The notes beneath the pieces were generated by a model. That model was not told where the DNA came from and did not search any database. It was given only the letters and a program-made list of their open reading frames with translations. The position numbers and the translations under genes are program-made. A stretch of DNA of 64,000 nt. Origin: Maribacter cobaltidurans. GTDB lineage: Bacteria > Bacteroidota > Bacteroidia > Flavobacteriales > Flavobacteriaceae. Where the stretch lies: positions 2,537,001 through 2,601,000 of the forward strand of contig NZ_CP022957.1 in NCBI RefSeq assembly GCF_002269385.1. The letters are read 5' to 3'. This document shows positions 63,213 to 64,000 of this stretch, one piece after another; the first letter of the stretch is position 1; each line of letters opens with the position of its first letter.

Positions 63213-64000
63213 TTACTCCTCATCTTTCTCATTTTTCCCTGAAGCGATTTTTAGCTTTTGCGGAAAATCCAATGTCCTAATGGGGAATGGGATGTTGATA
63301 TCGTTTTGGTCAAACGCTTTTTTAACTGCAATCATAGCATCCGTTTTTGCCCTGGCTACCTCAAGGGCAGAAGTTGATTTGATCCAAAATCTGGTCTCAA
63401 AATTTATGGAACTGTCACCAAATTCCTCATATAGAAAAATGATGTCTTCTTTTTGTTCTATAGATTCAAAGTTTTCCAAAATGGTTTTCTTTACCAAATT
63501 CCTAACAAATTCCAGGTCAGATTCATAACCCACACCACATTCCAGAATTACCCTGGACTGCGCCGTTGTGGAATAGTTTTTAATGGGGTTTTCAACTACC
63601 AACTTATTGGGCAGAAAGACTAGATTGTTATCCGGTTGCTTAAGGGTTACGGAACGGAGATCCAAATCAATCACTTCACCTTCAAACCCGTTGCTCTCTA
63701 TCCAATCACCAAATTTTATATGTTTAATATAAGAAAGGACAATTCCAGAATAGGTATTGGCCAGTGCTCCTTGAAGTGCCAGACCCACGGCTAGACCTAC
63801 AACTCCGGCACCGGCAAGAACTGTATTGAGGGCTTTACTAAGATTAAGGATTCCCAGAACCAGGAACAGCCCCATAAGCACAATAACTATAGAGGCAATT
63901 TTGGACAAAAGACTTTTCATGGATGCCTGTAACTTGGTCTTCTCCAAAAGTTTTGCCACGCCCTTACTTATATATCTGGAAATAAATAGGGATACGGAAA
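63213..64000 (-). CDS. MscS-family mechanosensitive channel (partial, runs off right edge)
   Basis: The C-terminal 262 residues are inside the window. They include the pore-lining helix GAGVVGLAVGLALQGALANTY (Ala/Gly-rich, TM3 of MscS), the beta domain (FGDWIESNGFEGEVIDLDLR), the AVRLPDNNLVFLPN-type segment (TLKQPDNNLVFLPNKLV) and the C-terminal region. The reading frame stays open to base 64000, so the start lies outside. MscS opens under membrane tension to release osmolytes. Confidence 0.9.
   Translation of the reverse strand, partial: SVSLFISRYISKGVAKLLEKTKLQASMKSLLSKIASIVIVLMGLFLVLGILNLSKALNTVLAGAGVVGLAVGLALQGALANTYSGIVLSYIKHIKFGDWIESNGFEGEVIDLDLRSVTLKQPDNNLVFLPNKLVVENPIKNYSTTAQSRVILECGVGYESDLEFVRNLVKKTILENFESIEQKEDIIFLYEEFGDSSINFETRFWIKSTSALEVARAKTDAMIAVKKAFDQNDINIPFPIRTLDFPQKLKIASGKNEKDEE

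Overview
The window reads as a chromosomal segment of a Flavobacteriia (Bacteroidota) member. It is AT-rich with little Shine-Dalgarno signal. It carries a TonB receptor with a carboxypeptidase-like N-terminus, lipoproteins with acidic residues straight after the lipobox Cys, DUF6090, BfmA-type mobilization and AraC/FlgO-like/TPR regulator genes. I cannot name the genus from sequence alone. One tRNA (Arg, anticodon TCT) is present; no rRNA and no CRISPR array were seen.

Layout. 1-4406 (minus): a DUF885 protein, an APC permease and an aldo/keto reductase fused to a RidA-like domain (cut by the left edge), probably one operon. 4691-12328 (minus): small membrane and envelope genes, including two paralogous beta-lactamase-fold serine hydrolases, a CPBP protease, DUF6090, DUF4386, an acyltransferase-3 protein and an ankyrin lipoprotein. 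They face a divergent AraC/FlgO-like/TPR regulator (12565-14616), and the shared promoter holds a 20-bp-period direct repeat. 14688-19709 (minus): single genes (DUF1330, esterase, zinc-less ADH, GNAT, lipoprotein, HEPN-like protein). Several are separated by copies of an imperfect palindrome that resembles an integron attC site. 20003-28305: a sugar-nucleotide-type epimerase, then a VOC/AHSA1/DoxX/DUF4287 cluster with a divergent GlxA-type regulator, then ArsN2-like GNAT, AHSA1, DinB, VOC and Crp/Fnr genes. 28306-31553: a decayed UspA gene, a large APC permease and a nested inverted repeat.

31554-36757 (minus) is a probable metal-acquisition locus: a small Cys/His membrane protein, a ZnuD-like TonB receptor and three DUF4625-type lipoproteins, one of them very rich in His and built from two repeats. 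36938-39973 encodes two stand-alone receivers and a PAS histidine kinase. 40259-42866 looks like a degraded mobile island: bfmA with an in-frame stop, a run of five hairpins and two unknown membrane genes, bounded by tRNA-Arg.

42973-49174 is a complete tyrosine catabolic operon (aminotransferase, hppD, hmgA, fahA, flavin reductase) with a divergent MarR regulator. An identical 18-bp site occurs twice, upstream of the aminotransferase and upstream of hppD, and is a likely MarR operator. 49184-57449 holds lipid and envelope functions (APP1-like phosphatase, lipid kinase, GH3 protein, metalloprotease-like protein, cardiolipin synthase, ArsC-like protein, AsmA-like protein, stress-type small proteins). 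57697-61890 has three paralogous AraC regulators and an SRAP protein that has lost key catalytic residues. 61921-64000 holds a ferritin-like DUF2383 protein, a frameshifted DUF2945 gene and an MscS channel cut by the right edge.
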